Source: RI-153 sp963721725
GTDB lineage: Bacteria; Chloroflexota; Anaerolineae; Caldilineales; Caldilineaceae
DNA length: 64,000 bases
Assembly: GCA_963721725.1 (NCBI GenBank)
Contig: CAVRLX010000010.1
Coordinates: forward strand, 248,001-312,000
Reading direction: 5' to 3'
Of the stretch, positions 63,467-64,000 are shown piece by piece. Every line of letters begins with the position of its first letter. Position 1 is the first letter of the stretch. The position numbers were made by a program, and so were the translations under genes. The notes beneath the pieces were generated by a model. That model was not told the origin of the DNA. It saw nothing but the letters and a program-made list of their open reading frames with translations, and did no database searches.

Positions 63467-64000
63467 TCAAGAGCCGATCAAGGTGCGGCTCTGTTCACGC
63501 ATGTAAAGCGGCAGTGTATAGCGTGCGCCGATGCCCTTGCCGCTTGATCCGCTGCCCTTCCAGCCGCCAAACGCTTGGATGCCGGGCCAGGCCCCTGTGG
63601 TTGCGCCCGCCTGTCGGTTAACATAAACAGTGCCAGCCTCAATGTGCGTAAGAAACCATTCAATTTCTCGCTCATCTTCGCCAAAGAATCCCGCCGTCAG
63701 CCCATAGTCCGTATCATTGGCCTTTTCCATCGCCTCCTGTAGCGAATCAACGGAGGCAAGGGAGAGGATCGGCACAAAAAGCTCTTGGCGCACCAACGGG
63801 TGATCGTCAGGCAGATTTTCCACAATCGTGGGCGTCACATAAAAGCCTTTGCCCAACTCTCCCTCTGTTAAAATTTCGCCGCCGCAGAGCAAATTGCCGT
63901 CACGCTTGGCCTGGGCCACATAGCCTTGAAATTTCTCATAGGCTTCCCGGTTGATCAGCGTGCCCATAAAGGATTCGCGCGCCGTGGGGTCGCCCACAAC
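63467..64000 (-). CDS. Aldehyde dehydrogenase, P5C-dehydrogenase-like, C-terminal part
   Basis: The window cuts this gene; the visible 177 residues are the C-terminal third. VGDPTARESFMGTLINREA opens it, followed by GKGFYVTPTIVENLPDDHPL, REVQ-type RQELFVPILSLASVDS, NDTDYGLTAGFFGEDE, GTVYVNRQAGATTGAWPG and FGGWKGSGSSGKGIGARYTL. The NRQAGATTGAWPG region and REQSRTLIGS tail are those of 1-pyrroline-5-carboxylate dehydrogenase, which oxidises glutamate-gamma-semialdehyde to glutamate with NAD. The catalytic Cys and NAD-binding domain lie beyond 64000. Transcribed on the minus strand, upstream of the helicase operon with 65 bases between. Confidence 0.85.
   Translation of the reverse strand, partial: VVGDPTARESFMGTLINREAYEKFQGYVAQAKRDGNLLCGGEILTEGELGKGFYVTPTIVENLPDDHPLVRQELFVPILSLASVDSLQEAMEKANDTDYGLTAGFFGEDEREIEWFLTHIEAGTVYVNRQAGATTGAWPGIQAFGGWKGSGSSGKGIGARYTLPLYMREQSRTLIGS

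Overview
The window looks like chromosomal DNA of a filamentous or heterotrophic Chloroflexota, probably of the Caldilineae/Anaerolineae group. This is inferred from gene content, not from a marker tree. The pointers are the SCO1664 / DUF3090 / histidine-phosphatase triplet, DUF4012 and DUF2723 proteins, secreted proteins with long Pro/Thr linkers, an archaeal-type phosphoglycerate mutase, a cupin-type glucose-6-phosphate isomerase, MsmX/UgpC-type sugar uptake, and an XPB-type helicase with two partner proteins. No tRNA, rRNA, CRISPR array, complete insertion sequence or prophage was seen.

Layout. 0-7 kb: a broken stand-alone receiver, two small membrane proteins, and a minus-strand operon of sugar-binding lipoprotein, dCache-HAMP-GAF-GAF histidine kinase and NarL-type regulator. 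7-14 kb: a sulfatase, a sugar ABC system whose two permeases are one fused polypeptide, and an RraA-like protein. 14-18.5 kb: a Cys-rich unknown, a phosphoribosyltransferase, prfA and prmC. 18.6-23.4 kb: a nucleotidyltransferase fused to a dead phosphomannomutase domain, then SCO1664, DUF3090 and a histidine phosphatase. 23.8-31.6 kb: a co-directional cell-surface cluster (sortase-like lipoprotein without catalytic residues, GT2-phosphoglycosyltransferase fusion, two Pro/Thr-linker surface proteins, DUF2723 and DUF4012). 31.7-49.4 kb: central metabolism and housekeeping (apgM, sugar ABC ATPase, crotonase plus GH3-like adenylating enzyme, mutarotase-like protein, cupin isomerase, GNAT, M23 peptidase, EamA transporter, PreP-type M16 protease, DUF4058, M42 peptidase). 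49.5-56.5 kb: oligopeptide-binding protein, enolase-superfamily enzyme, DUF429, and a signalling locus of a CarH-type cobalamin-binding protein, a histidine kinase and a divergent LuxR regulator with a degenerate receiver. 56.5-64 kb: a GNAT protein, the three-gene XPB-helicase operon, and the C-terminal part of a P5C dehydrogenase-like enzyme at the window edge.

Two things run through the whole window. One is a family of about 75-85 bp palindromic intergenic repeats (five full copies and one collapsed copy). The other is an unusually large number of one-base frameshifts in otherwise well conserved genes, which most likely reflects assembly or read error. Broken genes are therefore described as the intact protein they appear to encode, with the break position given. 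The best candidates for new biology are the cobalamin photosensor/kinase locus (54-56.5 kb), the surface glycan cluster with the pseudo-sortase (23.8-31.6 kb), the XPB helicase trio (57-63.4 kb) and the repeat family.
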